From: a virus
Virus record (IMG/VR): IMGVR_UViG_3300042541_000169
Location: 1 to 62,238 of that record
Length of the DNA: 62,238 nucleotides
Direction: 5' to 3' (one strand)
Both the position numbers and the translations under genes were made by a program. Below, piece after piece: positions 25,860-34,317 of this stretch. Within the stretch, counting starts at the first letter, position 1; the number at the start of each line of letters is the position of its first letter. The notes beneath the pieces are model-generated. The model was given only the letters and a program-made list of their open reading frames with translations, was not told where the DNA came from and searched no databases.

Positions 25860-27666
25860 AACTATCTCCCATACCTGCCTCACAGTTCAAGGGTATACCC
25901 TCTGCCCATGACGGTACAAACCGCATGCACTCCATCACATAGGCCATCGCTTCTTCTGCTTCTTCTTTTGGGGCAATACACGCTACCGCATCATGCACGG
26001 TGAACACTACCTTATACTTTTTGCGTATACGTAATAGCTGTTCGCCGATGATGCAACGTGCCAAGCCCTGACAAATATTCTCTGTTAATTTGCCGCCGTA
26101 TAGCTTCACTGCACCTTTGCGTGAATCATAAATATACTGCCCTTTTCCATCTTTGTCTTTCACTTTTTTCAAATTTGGGTATCGCTGCAACAGGCCATTT
26201 GGCATGAGAATCCCCCCTGCAATAATACTCACTGCCCCGTTACCCCACTTCATTGTCCGCTTCTTACTCATAGCATCAATTGCCATACTACCGCTTCGCC
26301 AAAGTTCAGGAACCCAAGGGTAAGTTTCACGGTAAGTATTAATAATAGCGGCGGCTTCGCCTAGAGTAACCTCTACCCCTACGCTTTTAAGTTGCATCAT
26401 AAACTTCTCGCCACCCATGCCATACCCTGCACCTAGAATCGTAGTCTTACCTACAAATCTTTCAGAGGCAATCACTTCTTCCCGTGGCTTATGGTAAATC
26501 TTACTAGCCATAATCTTGTACACGTCTTCGTTGTTCTTAAACGCTTCAACCAGATCATCTTGCCCCGCAAACCATGCCAACACCCGCGCCTCAATCTGCG
26601 ATGAATCACAATCAATAATCACGTGTCCTTCTGGCGCAAGGATAGCCCGCTTCAGCTTCCCCGCGTTTGCGCCACGTGAGGGAAGGTTTTGGAAGTTGAT
26701 CTTGTCCGACCCACCCCACCGTCCCGTGTGTGCGGCGTAGTAGGAGAGGGGAACAGGTATCAATCCTCTTCCGGCAATCCCGATCAGGCGCTCAGTACGT
26801 GTCTCTTCCAACGTAGTCTTGTTACCCAACCTTGCAGCAACAAGTGTCTGTACGCGCTCATCAGGGTGCTCGGCCAACGCCTTGAATCCTTCATCAGACT
26901 TAGCCAAGGCCAACGCTTCCTTACCCGTGGTCAGGCTAATCTTCATGGGCGGTTCAACCCCCAACCCACGCAGTAGCTCGGCAAACTTGGGGTTAGACAT
27001 CAGGTCTTCGATGTTGGCTCCACATTCATCCAGCAACCGGGACTTACGTTCTTTCACCTCCACAAGATGTTGTACTAATAAAGGTACATCGAGGCGGAGC
27101 ACTGGCTCTGTAAACATACGGACAGTCGCATCAATTAGTTTCAACTCCATCTTCTGAAACGACGGCAGTAAGGTTAGGAACAAGTCATACGTCAGGTTAA
27201 CGTCATTGATGCAGTACTCCCCATACTGTGCAAGGTGTTGCTCTGAGAAGTCACACTGACGCAGGTTAATAGCGTCCACCACCTCAGTACCCTTAACGCC
27301 TAACTGATAGTAGTCAGCTAGTTTCTTCAGGCTGTTACCAACTTCACTCCCGTGAAGCGCACGTGCCATACCTAAGGTATCGGCAATCGCCATCGGCCTA
27401 ATATCAAAGTGCCAGTTCAATATCGCCATGTCAAACATCGCGTTGTGTGCCACCGCCATACTACTATCCCAATCAAACGTGTTGAGGAATGATTTGATCT
27501 GCGCGTGAGAACCTGTGCACCATACAGTCTCCCCATCACCCACCTTGACCGACACCCCGATCACCTCAAATCGGGGGTCACGTACATACTCCTCAGTCGT
27601 TTGGGTTTTGAACCCCAAGTCCTTACTGGTGTAGTACGTCTCAAAGTCTATTGTTATGAGGTTCAT
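25846..27666 (-). CDS. Family A DNA polymerase with 3'-5' exonuclease
   Basis: At 606 residues this is a phage-type Pol A. Exonuclease motifs: DFETYY (Asp7, Glu9), [11 protein letters not shown] and [10 protein letters not shown]. Polymerase motif A is [14 protein letters not shown], motif B (O helix) is [16 protein letters not shown] and motif C is FTVHDAVA. The residue equivalent to E. coli Phe762 is Leu411 (codon 26434-26436). It would replicate the genome together with the primase-helicase. No thioredoxin-binding loop is obvious. Confidence 0.95.
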   Translation of the reverse strand: MNLITIDFETYYTSKDLGFKTQTTEEYVRDPRFEVIGVSVKVGDGETVWCTGSHAQIKSFLNTFDWDSSMAVAHNAMFDMAILNWHFDIRPMAIADTLGMARALHGSEVGNSLKKLADYYQLGVKGTEVVDAINLRQCDFSEQHLAQYGEYCINDVNLTYDLFLTLLPSFQKMELKLIDATVRMFTEPVLRLDVPLLVQHLVEVKERKSRLLDECGANIEDLMSNPKFAELLRGLGVEPPMKISLTTGKEALALAKSDEGFKALAEHPDERVQTLVAARLGNKTTLEETRTERLIGIAGRGLIPVPLSYYAAHTGRWGGSDKINFQNLPSRGANAGKLKRAILAPEGHVIIDCDSSQIEARVLAWFAGQDDLVEAFKNNEDVYKIMASKIYHKPREEVIASERFVGKTTILGAGYGMGGEKFMMQLKSVGVEVTLGEAAAIINTYRETYPWVPELWRSGSMAIDAMSKKRTMKWGNGAVSIIAGGILMPNGLLQRYPNLKKVKDKDGKGQYIYDSRKGAVKLYGGKLTENICQGLARCIIGEQLLRIRKKYKVVFTVHDAVACIAPKEEAEEAMAYVMECMRFVPSWAEGIPLNCEAGMGDSYGDC

Positions 27667-27668
27667 GG

Positions 27669-27872
27669 TTAGATTTTCTTTTTGATGTTGCCATGCTCAT
27701 CAATCTCAATGTATCCGTCTTCTGTCTCAACTGATATGTCGGGCACACAAGTGCAGAGATCGCTCTTCAACATGCCACACCCACCATCATGTTGCACGTT
27801 CGGCATAACCATACCACCTGTGATGTGCCCATCACTCAGGGCTTTTAAAATTCGTTGCATATAGTCCATCAT
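27669..27872 (-). CDS. Hypothetical protein (67 aa) upstream of polymerase
   Basis: Strong AAGGAG before the ATG pair. The product has three Cys (GGCGML, DLCTCVP) and an acidic C-terminal half with a final Lys run. It could bind a metal. It is separated from the polymerase gene by two bases and must be co-translated with it. I do not recognise the family. Confidence 0.55.
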   Translation of the reverse strand: MMDYMQRILKALSDGHITGGMVMPNVQHDGGCGMLKSDLCTCVPDISVETEDGYIEIDEHGNIKKKI

Positions 27873-27880
27873 CTCTCTCC

Positions 27881-28096
27881 TTAAAAGTTCAATCCAAAAA
27901 ATCCTTTAACATACGCCTCAAAGTCAGCGCGGTGAAACACGCCCATCTCTCCTGTTGGTATGAACGTAATACCAAAAGAGTCTTCATCGTTTAGGTTCCA
28001 CAGTGCGTAGTTCCCAATAACAATCGCGCCTTTGTTCTCCATGTTTTGCTTAACCTCATCTGTTATGTCACCGGCTCTCTTTCTCCATAGGCTCAC
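27881..28096 (-). CDS. Hypothetical protein (71 aa)
   Basis: The GTG start overlaps the upstream stop (GTGA). The product is mixed charged and aromatic, with a central beta-like part (AIVIGNYALW, FGITFIP) and a helical end. No motif is recognised. Tight packing with its neighbours in the polymerase operon supports it as a real gene. Confidence 0.5.
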   Translation of the reverse strand: MSLWRKRAGDITDEVKQNMENKGAIVIGNYALWNLNDEDSFGITFIPTGEMGVFHRADFEAYVKGFFGLNF

Positions 28097-28680
28097 CGCA
28101 TACCTCCAAAGATTTGATTAAGCTGTTGATAGATAAACTTGGCCTCCTCTAGCTTCATAGAGTACGCACCTTGTGTAGTAGATATTGTGATGTGTACGGT
28201 TGTCGGGCCGACATCCAGTGGTCGCGTAGCAGTAGGTTTTGTGGGGATCAATGCGTTGATACCGTTTGATGTTGGCTTGGGTTTCTTAACCTTGTCCACC
28301 GGTTTAGCAACAACAGAATTATCACGGCCTTGTAGTTCTTTACGCTCTGCATCTGTTAACCGTGTATAGGCAAACGTTGTGCGGCCACCATACTTAGTAG
28401 ATGTATCCACCTGAGTTCGGGACACATAGTGCGCGTCGTACAAACCTTTGAGCAGTGCGGGTACATAAGATATGGGGGTAGACGGACTACGCTGCATAAT
28501 AAATACACGTAAATCTTTACCCGTAATTCCGGGGTTCTTCTCAATCATATCTAACAACATAGGGGATAGATTTTTATACTTAACGATAGGTTCCATGGCA
28601 CTTTCCTTTGGTTGGGGTTCGGGTTGCTTCCACTCTTCAAACGCTTTTGCTATCTTCTCTTGCATGACTGTGTTCATCAT
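28093..28680 (-). CDS. Probable winged-helix DNA-binding protein (195 aa)
   Basis: Residues 38-115 (LSPMLLDMIEKNPGITGKDL through GGRTTFAYTRLTDAERKELQ) look like a winged helix: three helices then a beta hairpin. A Pro/Lys-rich linker follows, then a C-terminal segment VHITISTTQGAYSMKLEEAK ending in a short helix. A regulator or replication accessory is possible. The start overlaps the VRR-NUC stop. Confidence 0.5.
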   Translation of the reverse strand: MMNTVMQEKIAKAFEEWKQPEPQPKESAMEPIVKYKNLSPMLLDMIEKNPGITGKDLRVFIMQRSPSTPISYVPALLKGLYDAHYVSRTQVDTSTKYGGRTTFAYTRLTDAERKELQGRDNSVVAKPVDKVKKPKPTSNGINALIPTKPTATRPLDVGPTTVHITISTTQGAYSMKLEEAKFIYQQLNQIFGGMR

Positions 28681-28979
28681 CTTTCTCCCATATCTATCTC
28701 AATCATTAACTTATCAACATCCGGTATGTTGTCCTCATTAACCACCATAGCCAGCCCACCTTGTGCAATGATTTGCGCTATGTTCTTTTCCTGTAGTGCA
28801 GTTGTCTTACCCTTCCCCGCCTTACATTCAATCGCAAAGAACTTACCCCTATAACACCCAACTATATCGGGCACACCTGATGAACCGTACCCACCAGTAG
28901 ATGGATAAAAGTAATACGCTCCAAAACTTTTTAGTACCTTTACTACTTCGTTCTTTACTTTCTTTTCTGGAGTCATCAT
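28677..28979 (-). CDS. VRR-NUC domain nuclease (100 aa)
   Basis: The whole protein is a stand-alone VRR-NUC (PD-(D/E)XK) domain. The core GVPDIVGCYRGKFFAIECKAGKG contains Asp, Glu and Lys of the active site, followed by a conserved Gln in TTALQ. Family members resolve branched DNA structures (the Fan1-type fold) and phage versions are structure-specific nucleases. Likely it processes replication or packaging intermediates. It is the only Holliday-type resolvase candidate in the window. Confidence 0.85.
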   Translation of the reverse strand: MMTPEKKVKNEVVKVLKSFGAYYFYPSTGGYGSSGVPDIVGCYRGKFFAIECKAGKGKTTALQEKNIAQIIAQGGLAMVVNEDNIPDVDKLMIEIDMGER

Positions 28980-29167
28980 CTTTCAATTTCCTCCCACATT
29001 TCATTTCGTTCTTCAATGTTCCTTTCATCTACCATTGCAAACGCAAGCTCCCACGATGCGTCTATCACTTGGCTCAAAGGTTTCCCTCTGATGATCAACG
29101 CCATCATTGCCATACCTGCATACAAATCTAATAGATCATTCGTATGTTTCTTTTCTTCATTCGTCAT
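28976..29167 (-). CDS. Hypothetical protein (63 aa)
   Basis: A small, helical protein with an acidic end (NEMWEEIER). It overlaps the downstream VRR-NUC gene by 4 bases and begins inside the last codons of the tiny membrane-protein gene upstream. No motif is recognised. Confidence 0.5.
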   Translation of the reverse strand: MTNEEKKHTNDLLDLYAGMAMMALIIRGKPLSQVIDASWELAFAMVDERNIEERNEMWEEIER

Positions 29168-29273
29168 CTATCTTCCCTATATAGTAAGCAGCCACACCTA
29201 TCACAAATAAAATCAAACCAACCGACGTAAGGACAGAAGATACCCACAGAGCAATCAATAATGGTGTGGTCAT
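29157..29273 (-). CDS. Tiny single-pass membrane protein (38 aa)
   Basis: The ATG at 29273 overlaps the upstream stop as ATGA, and the end overlaps the next gene by 11 bases. The product is one hydrophobic segment (IALWVSSVLTSVGLILFVIG) with a short charged tail, so it should insert in the inner membrane. It fills what would otherwise be a gap. The function is unknown; early phage membrane peptides often alter host membrane proteins. Confidence 0.55.
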   Translation of the reverse strand: MTTPLLIALWVSSVLTSVGLILFVIGVAAYYIGKIDDE

Positions 29274-29608
29274 AATTGTCTTGCCTCATGTAACACATTA
29301 GTTAACGCCATCATTTTTTTCTTGTTGCGGTATCGTTCAGTGCGTTCAGCATCAGTCATTCTTGCCCGTGGTTTGTCCTTGCCTTTACCAAACTTGTATA
29401 CCTGCGTACAGTCACGCCCCTTCACATCCTTTTCCCATGCACATACATGCACTAGCTTGTACCTGTTAAAGCATCGCATCAAACGCTGCGCTGTTACTAG
29501 GTGTATGCCGGTCTCCTCAACCAAATCATGTGTGGTGCATGGTTCGGCAGTAAGCATCACGAAGATACGTGCGTACATGTTCTGGTTTAGCTTTCTCTGT
29601 TCAGCCAC
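29270..29608 (-). CDS. Probable winged-helix protein (112 aa)
   Basis: Residues 10-70 follow the winged-helix pattern (MYARIFVMLTAEPCTTHDLV, then GIHLVTAQRLMRCFNRYKLV and a beta hairpin). A basic Lys/Arg-rich tail with DAERTERYRNKKK follows. It is likely a small DNA-binding regulator of the early arm. The gene overlaps both neighbours. Confidence 0.55.
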   Translation of the reverse strand: MAEQRKLNQNMYARIFVMLTAEPCTTHDLVEETGIHLVTAQRLMRCFNRYKLVHVCAWEKDVKGRDCTQVYKFGKGKDKPRARMTDAERTERYRNKKKMMALTNVLHEARQL

Positions 29609-29807
29609 CGTTCTTCTCCTTTAGCTTGGCTTCTGCTTTTTTAATGTTGACTAAATCAGGTCTGCCGCAGTCCAACATGTCTTTTATCTCTTCATCCGTC
29701 AGCCCCTGCCATTCTTTTGCAAACAACTTATCTCTTAACTCATCTCTCTGCGCTTTAATGCAAAGTGGTTTATCGCAGTAGTACCCGCAGCTATGTATGT
29801 CAGTCAT
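29601..29807 (-). CDS. Hypothetical protein (68 aa) with EWQGLTDEEI motif
   Basis: Three Cys near the start (SCGYYCDKPLC) could bind a metal. EWQGLTDEEIKDMLDCG is a block found in many small phage proteins of unknown role. The start overlaps the upstream stop by 4 bases. Confidence 0.55.
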   Translation of the reverse strand: MTDIHSCGYYCDKPLCIKAQRDELRDKLFAKEWQGLTDEEIKDMLDCGRPDLVNIKKAEAKLKEKNGG

Positions 29808-30016
29808 TCCTGCCCCTCTTTCTTCTCCTTCTTCTCCCGCGCTCTCATCATTGCGTCTGCTAAATAATAGGCTGTCTCTGCTACATACTCTGCGGGGTCT
29901 TTATTTTGTTTTTTAGCGAGTTTTTCAAATTTTTCAGACCCCGACGCCCAAAGAAGTTGTACTGCTTTCGCAGCAAGGTAATCGCGCAAGTCCATGTTAA
30001 TGTCTTCTCGTATCAT
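29804..30016 (-). CDS. Hypothetical helical protein (70 aa)
   Basis: The product is mostly helical (RDYLAAKAVQLLW, VAETAYYLADAMMRAREKK) and ends in a Lys/Glu-rich tail. Small 'DYxAAKA' proteins of this type are frequent in phage early regions. ATGA overlaps lie at both ends. An internal ATG at residue 8 is an alternative start. Confidence 0.5.
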   Translation of the reverse strand: MIREDINMDLRDYLAAKAVQLLWASGSEKFEKLAKKQNKDPAEYVAETAYYLADAMMRAREKKEKKEGQE

Positions 30017-30246
30017 CGTGCCATCTCCTCGATCTTCTCAACCGGCATCTTGGTCTGTTTGTGTATCTCAAGTATCAGCTTGGGTGTCATACGCACAGCG
30101 CCATTACGTACCCTGCTTATCATCGGTGTACGCGCACTAAGAATGTTGGCTAACTCTGCATCGGTCTTCAAGTTATACATCTCTCGGATGTAGTCGAATA
30201 GTTTGTGTGGTTTTTGTACTACCCATCGTCCTTTGTCATCTTTCAT
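30013..30246 (-). CDS. HTH (XRE-like) protein (77 aa)
   Basis: The ATG at 30246 overlaps the upstream stop (ATGA), better supported than an earlier GTG/ATG. Residues 25-65 (LKTDAELANILSARTPMISR, VRNGAVRMTPKLILEIHKQT) are a Cro-like helix-turn-helix. This is the second small HTH regulator of the early arm and another candidate for the protein that binds the repeated palindromes. Confidence 0.6.
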   Translation of the reverse strand: MKDDKGRWVVQKPHKLFDYIREMYNLKTDAELANILSARTPMISRVRNGAVRMTPKLILEIHKQTKMPVEKIEEMAR

Positions 30247-30452
30247 TTCTTCCCTCCACACATATGCTTCTTCGCGGCCTTCAGATCAGCGTTAAAGAAC
30301 CACGCTACACATTGTTTCTCCAAGTTAGCTTCAGGCGCGGGTGCAATGATCGCGGCAGCGGTAAGCCCTGCGGTTGTGCCTTCCATCTTACCCACCGTAA
30401 ACGACAATGCCGCGCAGAAAAATATACCTACGATATAAACCATATCTTTCAT
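30243..30452 (-). CDS. Small membrane or exported protein (69 aa)
   Basis: The N-terminus is a hydrophobic segment (MVYIVGIFFCAALSFTVG) preceded by Lys, and a second Ala/Ile-rich stretch follows (TAAAIIAPAPEA). Two Cys and a basic tail are at the end. It may be a membrane-anchored periplasmic or cytoplasmic peptide. The role is unknown. Confidence 0.5.
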   Translation of the reverse strand: MKDMVYIVGIFFCAALSFTVGKMEGTTAGLTAAAIIAPAPEANLEKQCVAWFFNADLKAAKKHMCGGKK

Positions 30453-30460
30453 GTCATCTC

Positions 30461-30643
30461 CTATACCCGCAATAAAAGACCGAACACCTTGGATAAAAAA
30501 CTTTCACTCTGGCACCGAAGCCCAAGCAAAATGTCCTGTGCCAAACGTTCCTCTGGTGTGGTTTTCTTATCACGGTACTGCGGGTAATAAAACACACCGA
30601 TCTTAGGGGGTTCTTCCTTAACAAACTTACCGTCAACTAACAT
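30461..30643 (-). CDS. Hypothetical protein (60 aa)
   Basis: The ATG at 30643 follows AAAGG, while the longer frame would need a GTG inside the upstream gene, so the short form is preferred. The product starts MLVDGKFVKEE and ends in a hydrophobic helix (FLSKVFGLLLRV). No motif is recognised. It overlaps the upstream gene by 11 bases. Confidence 0.45.
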   Translation of the reverse strand: MLVDGKFVKEEPPKIGVFYYPQYRDKKTTPEERLAQDILLGLRCQSESFLSKVFGLLLRV

Positions 30644-31007
30644 GTTCAATCCTTTCGTTAAATGTTTCACCTTCTCTGTTTAATATGTAATACAACCGGT
30701 CGGATACTTTGAAACCTAGCTCAGGTACTAGATTGTTCTCCTCTGTGATACGTAACATGGATATTGATTGCATGATCCACGGCTCCACATCTTCTTGTGG
30801 GATGTTGTCACGCTTCCTGCCACTCTTACTCGGTAATGTGAAGTCAAGTAGATTAACAGTGCCGTTATCATTAACTTCCACGCGCATAATGTCCTCCGTA
30901 TTAATAACTCCCTCCTTCATCATGCGCGTCCATTCACGGATGTTTTCATACGCGGCTAACTTAACTGCCATATCGTTCAACACTGTTTGGGTGTATTCCT
31001 CGTTCAT
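30633..31007 (-). CDS. Hypothetical protein (124 aa)
   Basis: Residues 1-45 are helical, then comes a beta-like stretch (NDNGTVNLLDFTLPSKSGRK) and a mixed C-terminal half. No catalytic motif is seen. Its ATG overlaps the stop of the 299-residue gene (ATGA), suggesting it belongs to the same translational unit as the AAA+/VWA module. Confidence 0.5.
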   Translation of the reverse strand: MNEEYTQTVLNDMAVKLAAYENIREWTRMMKEGVINTEDIMRVEVNDNGTVNLLDFTLPSKSGRKRDNIPQEDVEPWIMQSISMLRITEENNLVPELGFKVSDRLYYILNREGETFNERIEHVS

Positions 31008-31903
31008 GCGAATACCCAGTAAGTAATAGCCGACACGCGTACACCGACATCCGCAATAGCGTCCCCGTTACCTGCAATCTGCAACACGGCTAACTTATTG
31101 CGAATCAACTCAGGCACAGCATCCATGCTAGTGCACTCAGTAGCTTCTTTATCTTCAGTGAACTTGTACAGCAAGCTGTTAGGCTTGACCCATACAAAGC
31201 ATGCACGAGGCTTGTAGTCCTGCATACGTTTTAATTCTGCCCCTTCCCGCGCCCATGTGTCAAGCGCATTTTTAAATGCCGGTGTACTTGGTACATACCC
31301 GCATGCAATCATGTGAGAAACTTCTTGTGCTATGGCGGTACGGTCAATCCCCATCTTCTGATGTATCTTATCCCGTGCGGGTTCACGTAACTGATAGATA
31401 CCCGTATTTAGATTACCGTTGCACTTGTCGTTAATATCATTAAAGTCGAGCGGTGTCAGAAACTTCATAGCAAGTTTCACTGCCTTGGTCATGTCCTTGG
31501 ACTGACGGATGTGGTACCCATCACTGTATGATGAGAACTTATCATTCTGAATGTCATCTGACTTAACGCAGTACACAATCTCTGAGTCCACAGTATCAAT
31601 ACGTATCTCACCCGATCTGAAGTCGGTCGTATCGGGGAACGTAATACCTAGTGAGTGGTACACGTTTATGCCTACCAACTCATCGTCTGGTTGCTTGATA
31701 AAAAAGGTCTGAGTCCTATCATCAACGCACGGCACAATGTTATAGCGTTTGTTCTTGAATGCTTTGTAAAAGTTTAGCAACGACTCGATTACGGGTATGT
31801 CCCCGATCCAATGCTTGTGGCCTTTCTCACGTGCGTTGGTTGCGACGGACTGAAAAGTGGAAAAGGGCATTTGGCCTACGTAATTGTCTTTAGTTGTTTG
31901 CAT
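31004..31903 (-). CDS. Hypothetical protein (299 aa) downstream of the VWA gene
   Basis: A globular-looking protein with no recognised domain. Features include an early aromatic stretch (KHWIGDIPVIESLLNFYKAF), a beta-rich centre (KQPDDELVGINVYHS, SEIVYCVKSDD) and a C-terminal half with several Cys. It lies 60 bases after the VWA gene, behind a perfect hairpin, and may be a client or adaptor of the AAA+/VWA pair. That is only a guess from order. Confidence 0.45.
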   Translation of the reverse strand: MQTTKDNYVGQMPFSTFQSVATNAREKGHKHWIGDIPVIESLLNFYKAFKNKRYNIVPCVDDRTQTFFIKQPDDELVGINVYHSLGITFPDTTDFRSGEIRIDTVDSEIVYCVKSDDIQNDKFSSYSDGYHIRQSKDMTKAVKLAMKFLTPLDFNDINDKCNGNLNTGIYQLREPARDKIHQKMGIDRTAIAQEVSHMIACGYVPSTPAFKNALDTWAREGAELKRMQDYKPRACFVWVKPNSLLYKFTEDKEATECTSMDAVPELIRNKLAVLQIAGNGDAIADVGVRVSAITYWVFA

Positions 31904-31940
31904 GATTTACTTTCAAAAGTTTAAGGAGAGGGAGGGAACA

Positions 31941-31958
31941 GGTCTCTATGTAGAGACC
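31941..31958 (-). other. Intergenic hairpin after the VWA gene
   Basis: GGTCTCTATGTAGAGACC is a perfect 7-bp stem with a 4-base loop. There is no T run after it on either strand, so it is more likely an mRNA processing or stability element than a terminator. Confidence 0.5.
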
Positions 31959-31964
31959 CCCACA

Positions 31965-33143
31965 TCAGTCGAGGTAGATGGCCGTGCCCATTGGCGGCAC
32001 AACCTTGTTACCACCTACGATGACCCACAGCACAGGGGCAGTCCATGTACCCCAATCACCATTGAGGTAACCGTCAGTCATGATGATGATGCACTCGGGC
32101 TTGATCTGATTGTCCTTGAGATACTTGGACACGCACGTCACATCAGTGCCACCACCACCCTTGGGTTTAGTGGATGACGTTAGCTTATCAAGTTGTTCCT
32201 GTGTGTACATCTCATGTGCTGCCACCTCGGTGTCCCAGTACAGCAGGTCTACCTTCTCAGGCTTGGTGTTGACACAGATACCCTGTACCTCGGACAAGAA
32301 CTTAGACACGTATGGTTCTGTAGACCCTGACATATCGGGAGCGACCACGATGCGGCCAACATTCTCAGTGATAGTCGAGGGCATGTACATATCATGCTGC
32401 AACCATCTACGGTTAACACGTTGCCACGTGGAGATGTCCTTGCCTACAGCAGTGGATGAAACGAACTCACGTAACTGTTCACGCCAGTTGACCTTTGGCT
32501 CAAGGAGCGAACCCAGTGCACGTGACTGATTGCCACCTAACTTACCCGCCATGAGTTGACCCTGACGGATAGCTTGGTTGATCTCCTTGCCAACCTGCTC
32601 GATCTCTTCCTGAGACATGCCCTTGCCGGACTCCCAATCATGATCGTCAAAGCCATCTTCACCATTCCCCGGGGAATGCCCGTCATTCTCTTCCCGCAAG
32701 ATGTTGTACACAGTCTGCGAGTCCATGTTGCGGAACCGCTCGTCTAGCAACCCACCCTTGGGCAGTGTGACGAACCCACCACTACGGCGCGAGATGTCGG
32801 CAATGATCAGGTTGATCACGTAGTCGCATGCCATGTTAGCAGTGCGGCCATCCTCGTTGTACAAGTGTTGCCACAGGAACATATGCTGAAACGTCTTGTG
32901 CAGATTCTCGTGCATGATGAGACCACGCAAGTCAGAGTCAGCCATGTCCTTGATGAACTTGGTGCCGTACTTACAGTCGATGCCGTTAGTGCATGCAGTG
33001 GGTACATCGTCACGCACTTCGTACTTACCGACCATGATGACAGACGCATACTCCATAGTCTCAGAGTGACCCATAAGCTCCACGTGTGAGCGTTGGATGC
33101 GTTGTGTTGGTGTCAATACGTTGAGTTGTGTTAAGAATGACAT
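31965..33143 (-). CDS. Metallopeptidase-like (DUF2201-type) plus VWA domain protein, CobT-like partner (392 aa)
   Basis: The start at 33143 (MSFLTQLNV) follows GGAGAG. The N-terminal domain has a zincin motif HENLH (78-82), typical of the DUF2201 metallopeptidase-like domain. The C-terminal domain is a VWA fold with a MIDAS: DMSGS, a later GGGGTD and IIIMTDG. In cells this architecture pairs with MoxR/CobS AAA+ ATPases to remodel or insert metals into client proteins, and the AAA+ gene is immediately upstream. A palindromic element lies 15 bases before the ATG. Client and purpose in the phage are unknown. Confidence 0.8.
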   Translation of the reverse strand: MSFLTQLNVLTPTQRIQRSHVELMGHSETMEYASVIMVGKYEVRDDVPTACTNGIDCKYGTKFIKDMADSDLRGLIMHENLHKTFQHMFLWQHLYNEDGRTANMACDYVINLIIADISRRSGGFVTLPKGGLLDERFRNMDSQTVYNILREENDGHSPGNGEDGFDDHDWESGKGMSQEEIEQVGKEINQAIRQGQLMAGKLGGNQSRALGSLLEPKVNWREQLREFVSSTAVGKDISTWQRVNRRWLQHDMYMPSTITENVGRIVVAPDMSGSTEPYVSKFLSEVQGICVNTKPEKVDLLYWDTEVAAHEMYTQEQLDKLTSSTKPKGGGGTDVTCVSKYLKDNQIKPECIIIMTDGYLNGDWGTWTAPVLWVIVGGNKVVPPMGTAIYLD

Positions 33144-33158
33144 AGCTCTCTCCAATGG

Positions 33159-33173
33159 TTCATATGATATGAA
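33159..33173 (-). promoter_or_regulatory. Palindromic element 1 (before VWA gene)
   Basis: TTCATATGATATGAA, the core of the repeated palindrome, ends 15 bases before the VWA start codon. The outer GC pair is lost here, but position and core are kept. Confidence 0.75.
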
Positions 33174-33174
33174 G

Positions 33175-34266
33175 TTACTTCTTAGCGAACAGGAAGTTGT
33201 TAGCCGCCGCCCACAGTGCGAACTCGGTATTACGTGCAGCCACGTCACGCTTAGGGCACTTGTCTGACATGACACTACGAGCGAACAGACCTTGCGCTTC
33301 CTTGGGGATGCGGTTCAAGAACTTCATCCATGCAACGATGTTGCTGTTGTCGATGCGGTGCACGGCCTTGGATACCAACATACATGATGCCGCCGCTGAT
33401 GTTGGGACAATCGCAGTCTCGGGAGACTTGATCAAGTCGTCCCATGGTGTGAGTTGGTTGTCCATCTTATCCATCGTCAAGATGTTGTGCATTGCCTTTT
33501 CACCGACAGTGCCTGCCAGTGCGTGACACATAACGTCATCACCCAAGATGCGGGTACGCTCATATACATACGCCGCACGTTCCATCGAACGATGTGTCAC
33601 CACAGCACCACGCACAGTACGCGGGTCATTGATGTATGTATTCTGCTCGGGCTTCTCGTAGTCCTCGAAGGACGCGAACATCTCAGGGTACTCAGCCACG
33701 GTGCCGATGATCACAGGGTTGATGCCCTTGGGTATCGCATAGTCCTCGATCCATGTGGCCGCATTAGTCTTACAGACCTTCACACGAGTCAACCTATTGA
33801 GAGCATGTGGCGGCACGTTGTCACCCAGTCCCTCGACCGACAAGTTAGTTGTACCGAACACGGCACTACCCTCGGTCAACTCATACACACCCAGTGCCCG
33901 TTCATTCATCAGACGCAAGCATGCGTTCATCACACCACCTCGTCCTTTACCCACCTCGTCCAACATCATCACAACCTTGCGGCCTTTGAAGTGAAACCCG
34001 AACTCTTCGTTGGGTATGAACGAGCACACCTCGTTGCCGTCGATGTCCTTGATCTTGGGCACAACAAAGTCACCAACATCTTTTGTGGTGATGTCCACGT
34101 AGCAGAAGAACGCATCCTTGAACTGCGGGTAGGCAATAGAGTCCTTGAGCATCTTGAGAATCGCAGACTTGCCGATGCCCATCTCGCCCTGCACTAGGAC
34201 GGTTTGCTTGTCGCCCACGGCAGCGATCAGGTCAGCACATTGCTTGAGAGTGATTGAGTTGTACAT
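33175..34266 (-). CDS. MoxR/CobS-like AAA+ ATPase (363 aa)
   Basis: Walker A is GEMGIGKS (27-34), Walker B is MMLDEV (Asp103, Glu104), sensor 1 is FGTTN (137-141), and ALNRLTRV fits the arginine-finger/second-region pattern of MoxR proteins. It is a single-domain ATPase expected to form a hexameric ring. Its VWA partner follows after 31 bases, the standard MoxR-VWA order. The leader holds the repeated palindrome 18 bases before the ATG and AAAGGA as ribosome-binding site. Phage homologues have been named CobS, but no cobalt chelatase subunit (CobN) is present, so a chaperone role is likelier. Confidence 0.85.
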   Translation of the reverse strand: MYNSITLKQCADLIAAVGDKQTVLVQGEMGIGKSAILKMLKDSIAYPQFKDAFFCYVDITTKDVGDFVVPKIKDIDGNEVCSFIPNEEFGFHFKGRKVVMMLDEVGKGRGGVMNACLRLMNERALGVYELTEGSAVFGTTNLSVEGLGDNVPPHALNRLTRVKVCKTNAATWIEDYAIPKGINPVIIGTVAEYPEMFASFEDYEKPEQNTYINDPRTVRGAVVTHRSMERAAYVYERTRILGDDVMCHALAGTVGEKAMHNILTMDKMDNQLTPWDDLIKSPETAIVPTSAAASCMLVSKAVHRIDNSNIVAWMKFLNRIPKEAQGLFARSVMSDKCPKRDVAARNTEFALWAAANNFLFAKK

Positions 34267-34284
34267 GATGTTTCCTTTCGGTTA

Positions 34285-34303
34285 GCTTCATATCATATGA
34301 AGC
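34285..34303 (-). promoter_or_regulatory. Palindromic element 2 (before AAA+ gene)
   Basis: GCTTCATATCATATGAAGC, a perfect 19-base palindrome around a central base, 18 bases before the AAA+ start codon. It lies in a block of about 50 bases shared with element 3, including the CCGAAAGGAAACATC leader. Confidence 0.85.
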
Positions 34304-34317
34304 GGGTTGTGGTTAGG

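Noticed and set aside
33454-34197. 247-codon plus-strand frame opposite the AAA+ gene
   Set aside because: The minus-strand protein has intact Walker and sensor motifs; the plus frame is its shadow.
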